From positions 1-64,000 of the forward strand of contig JBGPHT010000015.1 of the NCBI GenBank assembly GCA_041484525.1: DNA of 64,000 bases, read 5' to 3'. Numbering within the stretch: position 1 is the first letter of the stretch; the number at the start of each line of letters is the position of its first letter. A model generated the notes under the pieces. It was given only the letters and a program-made list of their open reading frames with translations, was not told the DNA's origin and did not search any database. This document shows positions 1-7,053 of this stretch, piece by piece. This stretch comes from JBGPHT01 sp041484525 (GTDB lineage: Bacteria > Acidobacteriota > Terriglobia > Bryobacterales > Bryobacteraceae). Position numbers and translations under genes: made by a program.

Positions 1-111
1 GTAAGCTTTCAACGGAGCGCCACGATCAGCGTGCCCCGCGGCTTTCGCCAAGCCATCCGTGTATGCCGCAAAGCGCTTTTCCTGTGGGCCTGGTGCGAAA
101 CAATGTCCCAT
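1..111 (-). mobile_element. IS701/IS4-type transposase, N-terminal fragment running off the window
   Basis: An open frame begins with ATG at 109-111 and reads leftwards out of the window, giving 37 residues. The stretch FAAYTDGLAKAAGHADRGAP resembles the N-terminus of IS701-like DDE transposases, where a 'YxxGLxxxxGHADRxxPLxxY' block precedes the conserved 'LLxPGERKSVEPMA' segment. The catalytic part would lie beyond the left edge, so completeness cannot be judged. No terminal inverted repeat could be assigned in the roughly 80 bases after the start. The assignment is from recalled family pattern, and the fragment is short. If right, it explains why the next 2.8 kb is a patchwork of small and broken genes. 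Confidence 0.6.
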
Positions 112-177
112 AAAAACATTCTACATCAGTTTTGTTATTTATACCACAGTAGTAGTAGAGTAATGACAAGAATTCCT

Positions 178-363
178 ATGATACGACACGTCTTAACGCT
201 CCTGACTCTCGCCGCAGTAGCCTTGGGGAAAACACGGAAACCAACAGAACAGGTGAGGCCGACCCACCAAGCCGCAACCCCGACCGAATCCGCAGAGCAC
301 AAATATGCACGGCTGAAGTTTGAACCAGTGGTCAAGCGGCATGATGAGTTGCTAATGCCCTAA
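178..363 (+). CDS. possible small exported protein, unknown
   Basis: ATG at 178 (another in frame at 163) opens a 61-residue frame. A hydrophobic stretch MIRHVLTLLTLAAVALG looks like a signal peptide or membrane anchor and is followed by a polar tail rich in Lys, Arg, Thr and Glu. No clear ribosome binding site is visible and no family is recognised. It lies just beyond the transposase start, in AT-richer DNA. It may be the 5' part of a longer gene that continues in another frame from 377. It may also be fortuitous. Confidence 0.25.
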   Translation: MIRHVLTLLTLAAVALGKTRKPTEQVRPTHQAATPTESAEHKYARLKFEPVVKRHDELLMP

Positions 364-376
364 TATCTACCTGCAA

Positions 377-670
377 ATGAATGAAAACGGTACGAGTGCT
401 TGCAGTTACCTGATGAAGCCTGACCACCAGTCCACGGAGCGTGAGCGTAATGCCAGTGGAGAAGAAAATGCTGTGATGCGGCGAGTTCAATCTGAATCGA
501 ATAGCGTCCAAACGTTATTCCGGTTGTTGGAGTTCAGACTAAAACATGCTGATGATTGTGTTGCTGTATACCAAACGACTATCGACAAGAAACTTTCTGA
601 TGTGACTAATAGAGAGTCAGATCAGATCAAGACGTGTAAATCTGCCAACCTGTACCCGCCAGAAAAGTGA
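377..670 (+). CDS. small hypothetical protein
   Basis: A 97-residue frame, highly polar. From about residue 40 it has an amphipathic helical look (QTLFRLLEFRLKHADDCVAV) and ends in LYPPEK. Composition is plausible for a real small soluble protein, but I recognise no family. It begins 14 bases after the preceding frame stops. In view of the frameshifts seen in neighbouring genes, the two pieces could once have been one exported protein. The next broken gene follows within 25 bases on the same strand. Confidence 0.4.
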   Translation: MNENGTSACSYLMKPDHQSTERERNASGEENAVMRRVQSESNSVQTLFRLLEFRLKHADDCVAVYQTTIDKKLSDVTNRESDQIKTCKSANLYPPEK

Positions 671-694
671 CAAGACAACGAAAAGAGCAAAACG

Positions 695-1425
695 ATGGAC
701 AATACGCCCACCCTGTCTTTACTCGAAGAAGTATTTGATTGCCGTCTATGCCTCGAATCGTGGAAAATCATATGCGAAAAAGTTTCAACTTATTGAGAGG
801 AACGGCACATGCTATCCAGAGAAACACCCGCCAACGATTGGGGCTAAGGGCAAGGCCGACCTTCTGTTTATGGGAACTATCCCAAGGCTTTCGCACAACT
901 ATGTGCTGGATTGGGCGAACACGGACCTGACGACTTTGACCACACTATCAGCCAACCGGGATCAATACGGGCATGGCTATCTGGAATCTTTTGCATCGCC
1001 GGACCCGGATAGGAGAGAAGAACATTACAAACCACTTTGAGATGGCGGCCTCGATTTTCGATCCAAAGCTCCGTTTTGAAGACGTAGCCGCTGTGACCGA
1101 ACTGCATTTTTGCGCTCACTGCACTACAATCCCAACAAAACAGGGCATCAGCTTATGCGCCGATACATTTTTCGGACGAGTATTCACACAAGTTCAACCC
1201 AAGGTAATCGTCACAAGAGGCGTTGAACCTGAAAAGTATTTGCGGAAGCACTTTCTTGTAGAGGGTAGCGAGAAGGGATTTTGGGGGTCTTTTAGGAAGT
1301 TTGCTATCGAAGTGGATGGCGTCAGGGCGACGGTTTTCAGCCTACAATTCAGCATGTACGAGAAAGAATTCGTTGCCGATGAGATCAAGAAGATCATCAG
1401 TGTGTCGCCCATCAACGTAGCATGA
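695..1425 (+). pseudogene. frameshifted gene, uracil-DNA-glycosylase-like pattern
   Basis: Three plus-strand frames join into one protein-like sequence. ATG 695 starts MDNTPTLSLLEEVFDCRLC in frame 2. The sequence continues in frame 3 from about 745 with ADLLFMGTIPRLSHN and the segment DQYGHGYLESFASPDPDR. It then moves to frame 1 at about 1036, where EMAASIFDPKLRFEDVAAV and TELHFCAHC continue to the stop at 1425. Reading EEHYKPL* in one frame against NHFEMAASIF in the next places the second shift tightly. The 'LLFxGTxPRLSxN' block and the later 'AAVTELHFCA' block remind me of uracil-DNA-glycosylase-like proteins. That function is only a pattern-based guess. At least two indels make this a non-functional gene, unless they are assembly errors. 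Confidence 0.45.
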
Positions 1426-1458
1426 CAGGCTCGTCGTAGATGGTAAGGTAGTGGCAAC

Positions 1459-1683
1459 CTACTTGGGCGGCTTCGCCTTTCGTTTCGCCATTTCCTGGCC
1501 CACTTCCGCAATCTTGGCGTCAATCCTCTGCTTTTGGGCTTTGAGTTTTTCTAAGGCTTCTTCCGGCATGATCTCCGATCTTGGAACGGCAAGCAGCGCT
1601 TGTGCGAACCGCTTGAATCGGTCGTATTCAGACTCGTTCGATTCGGGCAGCGGTGGGAGCATCTTTCTTCGGGGCATGTCCAC
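1459..1683 (-). CDS. small hypothetical protein with C-terminal coiled coil
   Basis: A 74-residue protein from ATG 1683; an in-frame ATG at 1677 is an alternative start. The N-terminal part contains NESEYDRFKRFAQALLAVP. The C-terminal half is strongly helical and charged (EEALEKLKAQKQRIDAKIAE), suggesting a short coiled coil, and ends in a basic tail AKRKAKPPK. Such small proteins are often antitoxin-like partners, but no toxin is adjacent and I do not claim that role. It is convergent with the broken gene on its right-to-left path and intact in length. Confidence 0.5.
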   Translation of the reverse strand: MDMPRRKMLPPLPESNESEYDRFKRFAQALLAVPRSEIMPEEALEKLKAQKQRIDAKIAEVGQEMAKRKAKPPK

Positions 1684-1758
1684 ATTTAGCGTGGACCGGA
1701 ACGGCAGGCGGTGTCAAGCGCCGTCTAAATATCAGCGTGGTCCAGGAGGGTCACGCCA

Positions 1759-1941
1759 ATGCAAGCAGACTTTATCATTTCCGCTATCGTTCCAACGACT
1801 GACGGCAAAGAGGAAATTTATCTGACGCCGATATCCGAAGACACTGAAACCAAACTGACAACGTTATGGATTCTGACACCGCCGCATGGTTTGAAGCGTG
1901 GCGAAGAGGTCACAGTGGAACAGTTGGGTCCGCAAAGCTAG
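1759..1941 (+). CDS. small hypothetical protein, 60 residues
   Basis: ATG 1759 is preceded by a good purine-rich ribosome binding site (CCAGGAGGG at about 1741-1749). The protein reads as coding, with alternating hydrophobic and charged residues (AIVPTTDGKEEIYLTPISED) and a compact beta-rich look. No family recognised. Its last 30 bases overlap the 3' end of the frameshifted minus-strand frame at 1910-2115, so the two are convergent. Confidence 0.45.
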   Translation: MQADFIISAIVPTTDGKEEIYLTPISEDTETKLTTLWILTPPHGLKRGEEVTVEQLGPQS

Positions 1942-2115
1942 CGGGAGGCTTCTTTGATCTGCACATGGCAAGCAGTTCCTCAGTGATGGTATCGCCCTCG
2001 AAAATCTTGGATGTGCCGTCTTTGAAGTGGACCGTAACATAACACCTTGAATGCCCTGAGCGTTGCGAAGGTACTCACAATGACTGACGGTGGTCGAATC
2101 GAAGGGTAGACTCAT
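1910..2115 (-). pseudogene. frameshifted small gene, unknown function
   Basis: From ATG 2115 the minus strand reads MSLPFDSTTVSHCEYLRNAQ and then GIQG. Near 2040 a one-base frame change switches it to TVHFKDGTSKIFEGDTITEE followed by LLAMCRSKKPPASF, ending at the stop at 1910-1912. The second half is clearly protein-like (a beta-hairpin 'VxxFKDGTxKxFEGDTI') but has no start of its own, because a stop lies just upstream in that frame. The simplest reading is one ancestral protein of about 65 residues broken by a single indel. No family recognised. Confidence 0.4.
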
Positions 2116-2148
2116 ACAAGCTAAGGTATCACCGAACCTGTGGTTGTG

Positions 2149-2595
2149 TCAAGTATATAAATACCCTAAATTGACGGCTAGAGATCGTGCGAACCCGTCG
2201 AGGCCCGGAAACAGAGAGGCGCTATGAATGTTCATTCGGCGTAACTCCTCAAGGAACTGGATTCGCTGATCTGTCTTGAGCACCACCTTGCTGACAACTT
2301 GTCGATCAATAGAGGGGTGAATCTTCGTCCGACTCGTGCTGTGAATGTCTTCCGTCTCAACAGAGATCGTTTTCAGCAGTGCTCGATCAAGCGTCGTGAC
2401 GAGGTTCCAAGAAGCCTTTCGGTGACCACGGAAACAGCCGCCATCTTTGAACGGAGCAAGCCAACGTTGAAATTCTTCCCAAGTGCTGATTGGTTCGTCC
2501 TCGGTCACCAGTCTTTCAAAGAGTTCGACGTTGCGTGTAGAGTCGTACTCCTTCAGCAACCTCTCCATCCGTTCCTGCCAATGAGATGCCGTCAT
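2149..2595 (-). pseudogene. FRG-domain protein lacking the central part of the domain
   Basis: Start ATG 2595, 148 residues. The N-terminal half carries the FRG signature: STWEEFQRWL, then CFRGHRKASWNLVTTLDRAL (compare the family 'FRGxxxxxWxLxxSLxR'). The C-terminal part EELRRMNIHSASLFPGLDGF matches the usual closing segment of FRG proteins. Between them the normal core, including the 'LLDWT' stretch and flanking helices, is missing, and the protein is about half the usual 250-300 residues. I infer an in-frame internal deletion that leaves both ends joined. FRG proteins are often found in defence islands or beside mobile elements, which fits this decayed patch. Confidence 0.6.
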
Positions 2596-2601
2596 TTCTA
2601 T

Positions 2602-2916
2602 TCAGGATATCGGTCGAACCTGTGGATAAACAAGCGCATCATCAGGAGCGTGGAACGACGGACATTGGTGTTGTTCCCTGATGGTTTTGCAACCGTAGGA
2701 AGGACACTCCGACATGGCGACGATTATGTGGCAGGATTGACGGGCGCAGTGGCTACAGCGTGCGCCCGACATCCTCTCCCCGCAAGTGCGCCAGAACCGG
2801 CAGCCATCCGGCAGCGCAATAGACCTTTCCGATTTCGACATTGCGATCCGTGGCGATCTCCGAACCGAAGCGCTGCACGAAGCCCGGCTTCGCCCGCCAT
2901 TCTGTAAGACCACATG
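2602..2916 (-). other. stretch without an intact gene; possible zinc-finger gene remnant
   Basis: No convincing intact gene is present. On the minus strand one frame holds a Cys-rich run (CRFWRTCGERMSGARCSHC and then SECPSYGC) resembling the closing half of a prokaryotic RING or zinc-ribbon domain. Another frame holds FGSEIATDRNVEIGKVYCAA, resembling the opening of a zinc ribbon. They could be two frames of one decayed gene, but the metal-ligand spacing is incomplete. I give this as a weak inference only. Confidence 0.2.
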
Positions 2917-3906
2917 CTACGCCGCCTTCGCTCGCCGCGCCTTGTACAAACCCGGGAGCCCCAACGCCAGGACCACCACGTAGCCGGTCGCCTGAATTAC
3001 CAGGATGAATGCCAGCGCCTTATCCTTGGGGATCCCGAACGGCACCAGGACCGAGACCGCCACGAACTGAAAGATTCCCACATAGCCGGGCGTCGAGGGC
3101 AGGGCACTGCCCAAGCCGAGGCCGGTCAGAAGCACCAGCGCGATCCGGAAGCTGATCTCGATGCCCAACGCCCGCGCGCCGATGACGGTCGCGCACGCGT
3201 CGGTGGTCCATATCACCACCGTGAGGAAGACAAATCCCGCGAACCTCCCCCAGTCGTGGAAAGCACGCAGGCCCAGCAGCACCTGGGCCGCCAGACGCAG
3301 TAGCGGAGGACGAAAGCGCGCCGGCAGCGGCAAGCGCTCGACGATCGATTCGAGAAGATGGCCGGTGTGCGGCAGCACCGTGATGGCGATGGCGCCGGCG
3401 GCGGCCCCGAGCGCCATGGTGCGGGAAAGGTCGGCCATCCATCGCGGCTTGGGATCGATCCCCAACAACGCCAGCGAACCGAACAGCACCAGGGCAATCA
3501 CATCCATCAAGCGCTCGCTGATGGCTGTCGTGAGGACGTACGTCTTGCTGAGCGACGAACGGCTGCTGATGAGGACGCTGCGCAACACTTCGCCGGCGCG
3601 CGCGGGCAGGAAGTTGTTGCCCAGGTAGCCGGCCATGTTGGCCCAAAACACCGTGCCGATGCTGAACCTGCCTTCGGCGTTTAGCAGGATTCGCCAGCGC
3701 ACGCCGCGCAGGAAGAAGGACAACACCTGTAGAGTGGCGACGCCCGCGACGTAGCTCCAATGGGCGGCGGCGATGGTCTGCCAAAACCGCGCCCACTCCA
3801 CGCCGCGCACCGCGAAGTAGAGGGTGACGCCGGCGATCAGCGCCGAGAGGATCCACGACCACAGACCACGGCTGCGCGCGCCTGCCTCCGCGGGCGGAGC
3901 CGTCAC
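2917..3906 (-). CDS. flippase-like integral membrane protein (LPG_synthase_TM/UPF0104 family)
   Basis: A 329-residue polytopic membrane protein with seven to eight hydrophobic segments. It has the hallmarks of the lysylphosphatidylglycerol-synthase-TM/UPF0104 family: FFLRGVRWRILL (about 65-76), GNNFLPARAGEVLR (about 95-108), the 'SxxxER' helix TTAISERLMD, and near the C-terminus LPSTPGYVGIFQF. Members lacking the MprF catalytic domain are often found in glycan and lipid clusters and are thought to move or handle lipid-linked intermediates. The substrate is unknown. Its start overlaps the stop of gmhA by four bases (ATGA), so the two are co-translated. That ties it to heptose metabolism or export of a heptose-containing lipid intermediate. 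Confidence 0.8.
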   Translation of the reverse strand: MTAPPAEAGARSRGLWSWILSALIAGVTLYFAVRGVEWARFWQTIAAAHWSYVAGVATLQVLSFFLRGVRWRILLNAEGRFSIGTVFWANMAGYLGNNFLPARAGEVLRSVLISSRSSLSKTYVLTTAISERLMDVIALVLFGSLALLGIDPKPRWMADLSRTMALGAAAGAIAITVLPHTGHLLESIVERLPLPARFRPPLLRLAAQVLLGLRAFHDWGRFAGFVFLTVVIWTTDACATVIGARALGIEISFRIALVLLTGLGLGSALPSTPGYVGIFQFVAVSVLVPFGIPKDKALAFILVIQATGYVVVLALGLPGLYKARRAKAA

Positions 3907-4505
3907 CGGGCGGGCATTCCCTGGCCGGCCGGTTGTTCCACATCCATGAAGTAGTACGCGATCATGTGCAGCACGATGAGGTGGCTGTCCTCAATATGAC
4001 CCATGTGCGGGTGCGACACCTGAATGTTGATTTCGGCCAGTGGGCCCAGCAGTCCGCCGTTGCGTCCGGTGAGGGCGATGGTGCGGCAGCCGATCGAGTT
4101 GGCGTACTCCATGGCGCGGAGCACGTTGGGCGAATTGCCGGAGCCGCTGATCGCCATGAAGACGTCGCCCGGCCGCGCGAAATTCTTCAACTGCTCGGCA
4201 AAAATGCACTCGTAATGGACATCGTTCGAGTACGCCGTAATAGTGGCGAGGTTATCGGTCAGGGCCATGATGCGGAAACGCGACGCGCGCTGGTAGCTGC
4301 CGCCTTTCACCATGTCGCATACGAAGTGGGAAGCTGTGGAAGCGCTGCCGCCATTGCCGCAGACAAAGATCTGGCGCTCTTCCCGGCGCGCCGCCATGAA
4401 GGCCTCGATCGTCTGCCCGACCTTCTCCAGGTCAACGGTTTCCATGGCCCGGAGGACCTCGCTTTTATACTGTTGCGGGAACGTTTCCACCATGCGTGTT
4501 ATCAT
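3903..4505 (-). CDS. gmhA: phosphoheptose isomerase (sedoheptulose 7-phosphate isomerase)
   Basis: A 200-residue SIS-domain protein, normal for GmhA, which converts sedoheptulose 7-phosphate to D-glycero-D-manno-heptose 7-phosphate. The phosphosugar-binding loop IFVCGNGGSASTASHFVCDM (about 47-66), the second SIS motif FMAISGSGNSPNV, and the C-terminal active-site helix HIEDSHLIVLHMIAYYF are present. ATG 4505 is used here, and an in-frame ATG at 4493 is equally plausible. A second SIS/GmhA gene lies in the heptose operon at 20278. The gene is divergent from the UbiA-type gene with only 29 bases between, so their promoters must overlap. Confidence 0.85.
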   Translation of the reverse strand: MITRMVETFPQQYKSEVLRAMETVDLEKVGQTIEAFMAARREERQIFVCGNGGSASTASHFVCDMVKGGSYQRASRFRIMALTDNLATITAYSNDVHYECIFAEQLKNFARPGDVFMAISGSGNSPNVLRAMEYANSIGCRTIALTGRNGGLLGPLAEINIQVSHPHMGHIEDSHLIVLHMIAYYFMDVEQPAGQGMPAR

Positions 4506-4534
4506 AACGCGTTCGCTCGACTCATCCGCTACGT

Positions 4535-5434
4535 ATGGGCCAGCCTAAGACGCTCTCCCGGGCTGTACGCGATGTGGTTCGGGGGATGCGCGTCCACCAG
4601 TGGCTGAAAAATCTTCTCATCCTGGTGCCGGCCGCCACCTCGCACCGCATCCTCGAGCCGGAAGTTTTCCGGCTGGTCTTCCTGGCCTTCTTCAGCTTTT
4701 CTGTCTGCGCTTCGGCCGGCTACCTGATCAACGATCTGCTGGATCTGAAGGCCGACCGGCAGCATCCGGAGAAGTGTACCAGGCCCTTCGCGAGCGGCGC
4801 TCTCTCGCCGGTATTCGGCGCGCTAGTGGCGGCGATGCTGTTCCTCACGGCGGTCGGCTTCGGCAGCCTGATCTCGCGCCGCTACGTGCTTTACTTGTGC
4901 GGCTACCTGGCGCTTACCATCGCTTACAGCGTGGTCTTCAAAACGGTGCTGCTGGTCGACATCTTTCTGCTGGCGTTCTTCTACACGCTGCGCGTTTTCC
5001 TGGGCGGCGAAGCGGCGGGCGTAACGGTTTCGTTCTGGCTGGCGGCGTTCTCCACCTTTTTCTTTTTCAGCCTGGCGGTGGTCAAGCGCTTTACCGAGCT
5101 CCAGTTGCTGGTGAAACACGCGGGTGCTGCCGTCAAGCGGCGCGACTACCGTCCCGAAGATATCAGCATGCTGGGCATGTGGGGGACTGCCAGCGGAGTC
5201 GCGTCGATCGTGGTGCTGGCGCTCTACATCAACAGCGAAGAGGTCACGCGCCTCTACCATCATCCGGCGCTCCTCTGGCCGGTTTGCCTGCTGTTTCTTT
5301 TCTGGCTAAACCGCATCTGGATGTTGGCCAACCGCAACGCGCTCCCCTACGACCCCATCATTTTCGCCGTGAAGGACTGGCCCAGCTACGTGGTGGCGGC
5401 TTTCGTAGTGGCGTCGATTCTGCTCGCCATCTGA
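4535..5434 (+). CDS. UbiA-family prenyltransferase, decaprenyl-phosphate phosphoribosyltransferase-like
   Basis: A 299-residue polytopic membrane protein of the UbiA superfamily. The N-terminal VHQWLKNLLILVPAA and the first Asp-rich motif NDLLDLKADRQHPEKCTRP (66-84, ND-x2-D-x3-D form plus the 'H-x2-K-x2-RP' tail) match the subgroup that transfers phosphoribose to polyprenyl phosphate (DprE pathway, Rv3806c-like). The second motif region reads LLVDIFLLAFFYTLRVFLGG. The product would be a lipid-linked pentose donor for cell-surface glycan. The usual DprE1/DprE2 epimerase partners are not in this window, so the final sugar is open. Its 3' end overlaps the convergent methyltransferase by 129 bases. 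Confidence 0.8.
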   Translation: MGQPKTLSRAVRDVVRGMRVHQWLKNLLILVPAATSHRILEPEVFRLVFLAFFSFSVCASAGYLINDLLDLKADRQHPEKCTRPFASGALSPVFGALVAAMLFLTAVGFGSLISRRYVLYLCGYLALTIAYSVVFKTVLLVDIFLLAFFYTLRVFLGGEAAGVTVSFWLAAFSTFFFFSLAVVKRFTELQLLVKHAGAAVKRRDYRPEDISMLGMWGTASGVASIVVLALYINSEEVTRLYHHPALLWPVCLLFLFWLNRIWMLANRNALPYDPIIFAVKDWPSYVVAAFVVASILLAI

Positions 5435-6121
5435 CCCACCGGCCGCGGGACCGAGCGTGAATTCGAGGTACACACCGCCCGCCAGGAAGGGAACACGCTC
5501 GCCGAAGCGCTCGATCGCCTGCATCCACTGCGGCGGCTGGTCGACCGATGGCGGGACCAGGAACAGATGCCCTTTGCCGTCGAGACGCCATCCCTCGCGC
5601 GCGGCCATCCGGCGGAAGCGGCCCGGCCAGAAGTTCTGCTCGCCGTAACCGGTCGCCTGTTTGACGAAGGTGTAGAGGTTCTTGCAATTGGGCTCGATGG
5701 CGAGCCAGCGGCATGCGGGCGCGGCCAACCGGGCGGCGGCGCGCAGCGCTTCTTCGTAGGACGGCACGTGATGCAGCACGTCGTTAGAAAGCACCGCTCG
5801 CGGACTCTCTGCCAATGCATCCGCCTGTTCGAGCGTGCTGGCGAGATACCGCACGTTGGGCGCAGCGTTTTTTTGCGCATACTCGACGTAGCCAGCGATC
5901 GGCTCCACGCCGGCGAACCGCAGGGCGGGGAAGCGGGCACCCAGTCGATTGAGCAGCCAGCCAGTCCCGGAACCGATCTCGAGCACCAGCGAGTCCGCGG
6001 GACGTTGGTAGCAGTTGAGTCGCGCCGCGATGAATTCCTCGTGCCGCCGGTTCAACCAGCAATCGCGCAAGCGGTCATAACGCTCGGGATTGTCATCGTA
6101 GGTAGAGTTCAACGGCTGCAT
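5306..6121 (-). CDS. class I SAM-dependent methyltransferase
   Basis: A 271-residue Rossmann-type methyltransferase. Motif I reads LVLEIGSGTGWLLNRL (about 45-60), with an acidic residue in FAGVEP after strand 2 and the post-II block VLSNDVLHHVPSYEEAL. Several such genes lie in the locus and probably decorate the polysaccharide or its precursors. The substrate cannot be told. The last 40 or so residues (after about residue 228) are encoded antisense to the end of the UbiA-type gene and are Gly/His/Arg-rich run-on sequence. They are unlikely to be a conserved part of the enzyme. It follows the second methyltransferase with a two-base gap on the same strand. Confidence 0.75.
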   Translation of the reverse strand: MQPLNSTYDDNPERYDRLRDCWLNRRHEEFIAARLNCYQRPADSLVLEIGSGTGWLLNRLGARFPALRFAGVEPIAGYVEYAQKNAAPNVRYLASTLEQADALAESPRAVLSNDVLHHVPSYEEALRAAARLAAPACRWLAIEPNCKNLYTFVKQATGYGEQNFWPGRFRRMAAREGWRLDGKGHLFLVPPSVDQPPQWMQAIERFGERVPFLAGGVYLEFTLGPAAGGSDGEQNRRHYESRHHVAGPVLHGENDGVVGERVAVGQHPDAV

Positions 6122-6123
6122 CG

Positions 6124-7053
6124 TCAGGCGGCCTGAATTCGGGCGCAGGCGAAGTAGGCCAGTCGCAAGGCCACATCCAGGCGGGTGGCGCGCAGAATCT
6201 GAAAGACGCGGCGAATCTGTGGTGTCTCGTCCGCGCCCAGCGCGCCTTTCAGGCGGTGCGGCACGGCAACGCTTTCCAGCCAGAAACTTTCGCAGCGGAA
6301 CCCGGCGCTGTGGAACAGGGCGCGCAGCGACCGCGGGGTAAACAGGTTGACGTGGCCCTCCGCTGTGGGTAATTTGCGCGATCCGCGTACCAGATCGTTG
6401 ACGCGGTAGCGGACCGGCAGGAACGATTCATTGGGCACTTCGAGGTAAATAAATCCGCCGGGTTTCAGGCGCGGCTTCAGCTCGGCAAGTGTGCCGCGCG
6501 GGTCGGGCAGGTGCTCGAGCACGTTATCGATGTTGATCCAATCGAACTTTTCTGCGGGGTCGAGTTCGGCGAGCGATCGGGCGGCCCGATAGCCGCGCTC
6601 CTCTAACCGCGCGCAGGCGCTCGGAGAAAGCTCGACCGCGGAAAGCCGCCACGCGGGCAGCGCCGTTCGCACCGCATCGAGCATGATGCCGCGCGACGCA
6701 CCGAGATCCAGAAACGAGCCTTCGGGTGCGAAATTCCGCTCCCGTTGGAAGCGCGCGATGCGCGTCAGAAAGAGCGCTTGCTTGGCGGAGTCCTGTTCGG
6801 CAAAATGGCGGTAGCCTTCGATCACCTCGTAGGCATCGGGCATGTCCGATTCAGCGACTCGCGGGTTCTGATACATCATCCGGCAGGACGCGCAGCGCAC
6901 GATCTGCATGAACGGGCGCTCCGACCGGTACAGCGTCCGCGGACGGTCCGCTCCGCACAACGGGCAACAGGCCGGTATGGGGCGCAGATCGACGTTCCGG
7001 GCGAGCGGCTCTAATGTGTTTTTCAAAATCCAACTCCTTGCAGGCGTAGTCAT
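6124..7053 (-). CDS. class I methyltransferase with N-terminal zinc ribbon
   Basis: A 309-residue protein. Two CxxC pairs at the N-terminus (CPLCG near residue 30 and VRCASCRMMY near 55) form a zinc ribbon of the kind that precedes many sugar C-methyltransferases. The SAM domain follows: SFLDLGASRGIMLDAV, then INIDNVLEHLPDPRGTL and LKPGGFIYLEVPNESF. It probably methylates a nucleotide sugar or glycan, with unknown substrate. Its first 203 bases overlap the 3' end of the upstream GT9 gene in another frame. The zinc ribbon lies inside the overlap, so the start cannot simply be moved downstream. Same-strand cluster with the methyltransferase at 5306 and the GT9. Confidence 0.75.
   Translation of the reverse strand: MTTPARSWILKNTLEPLARNVDLRPIPACCPLCGADRPRTLYRSERPFMQIVRCASCRMMYQNPRVAESDMPDAYEVIEGYRHFAEQDSAKQALFLTRIARFQRERNFAPEGSFLDLGASRGIMLDAVRTALPAWRLSAVELSPSACARLEERGYRAARSLAELDPAEKFDWINIDNVLEHLPDPRGTLAELKPRLKPGGFIYLEVPNESFLPVRYRVNDLVRGSRKLPTAEGHVNLFTPRSLRALFHSAGFRCESFWLESVAVPHRLKGALGADETPQIRRVFQILRATRLDVALRLAYFACARIQAA

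Noticed and set aside
2299..2907. 202-residue plus-strand open frame
   Set aside because: It runs antisense through the FRG gene and the zinc-finger-like remnant; its sequence has no domain character, while the minus strand shows the recognisable FRG motifs.
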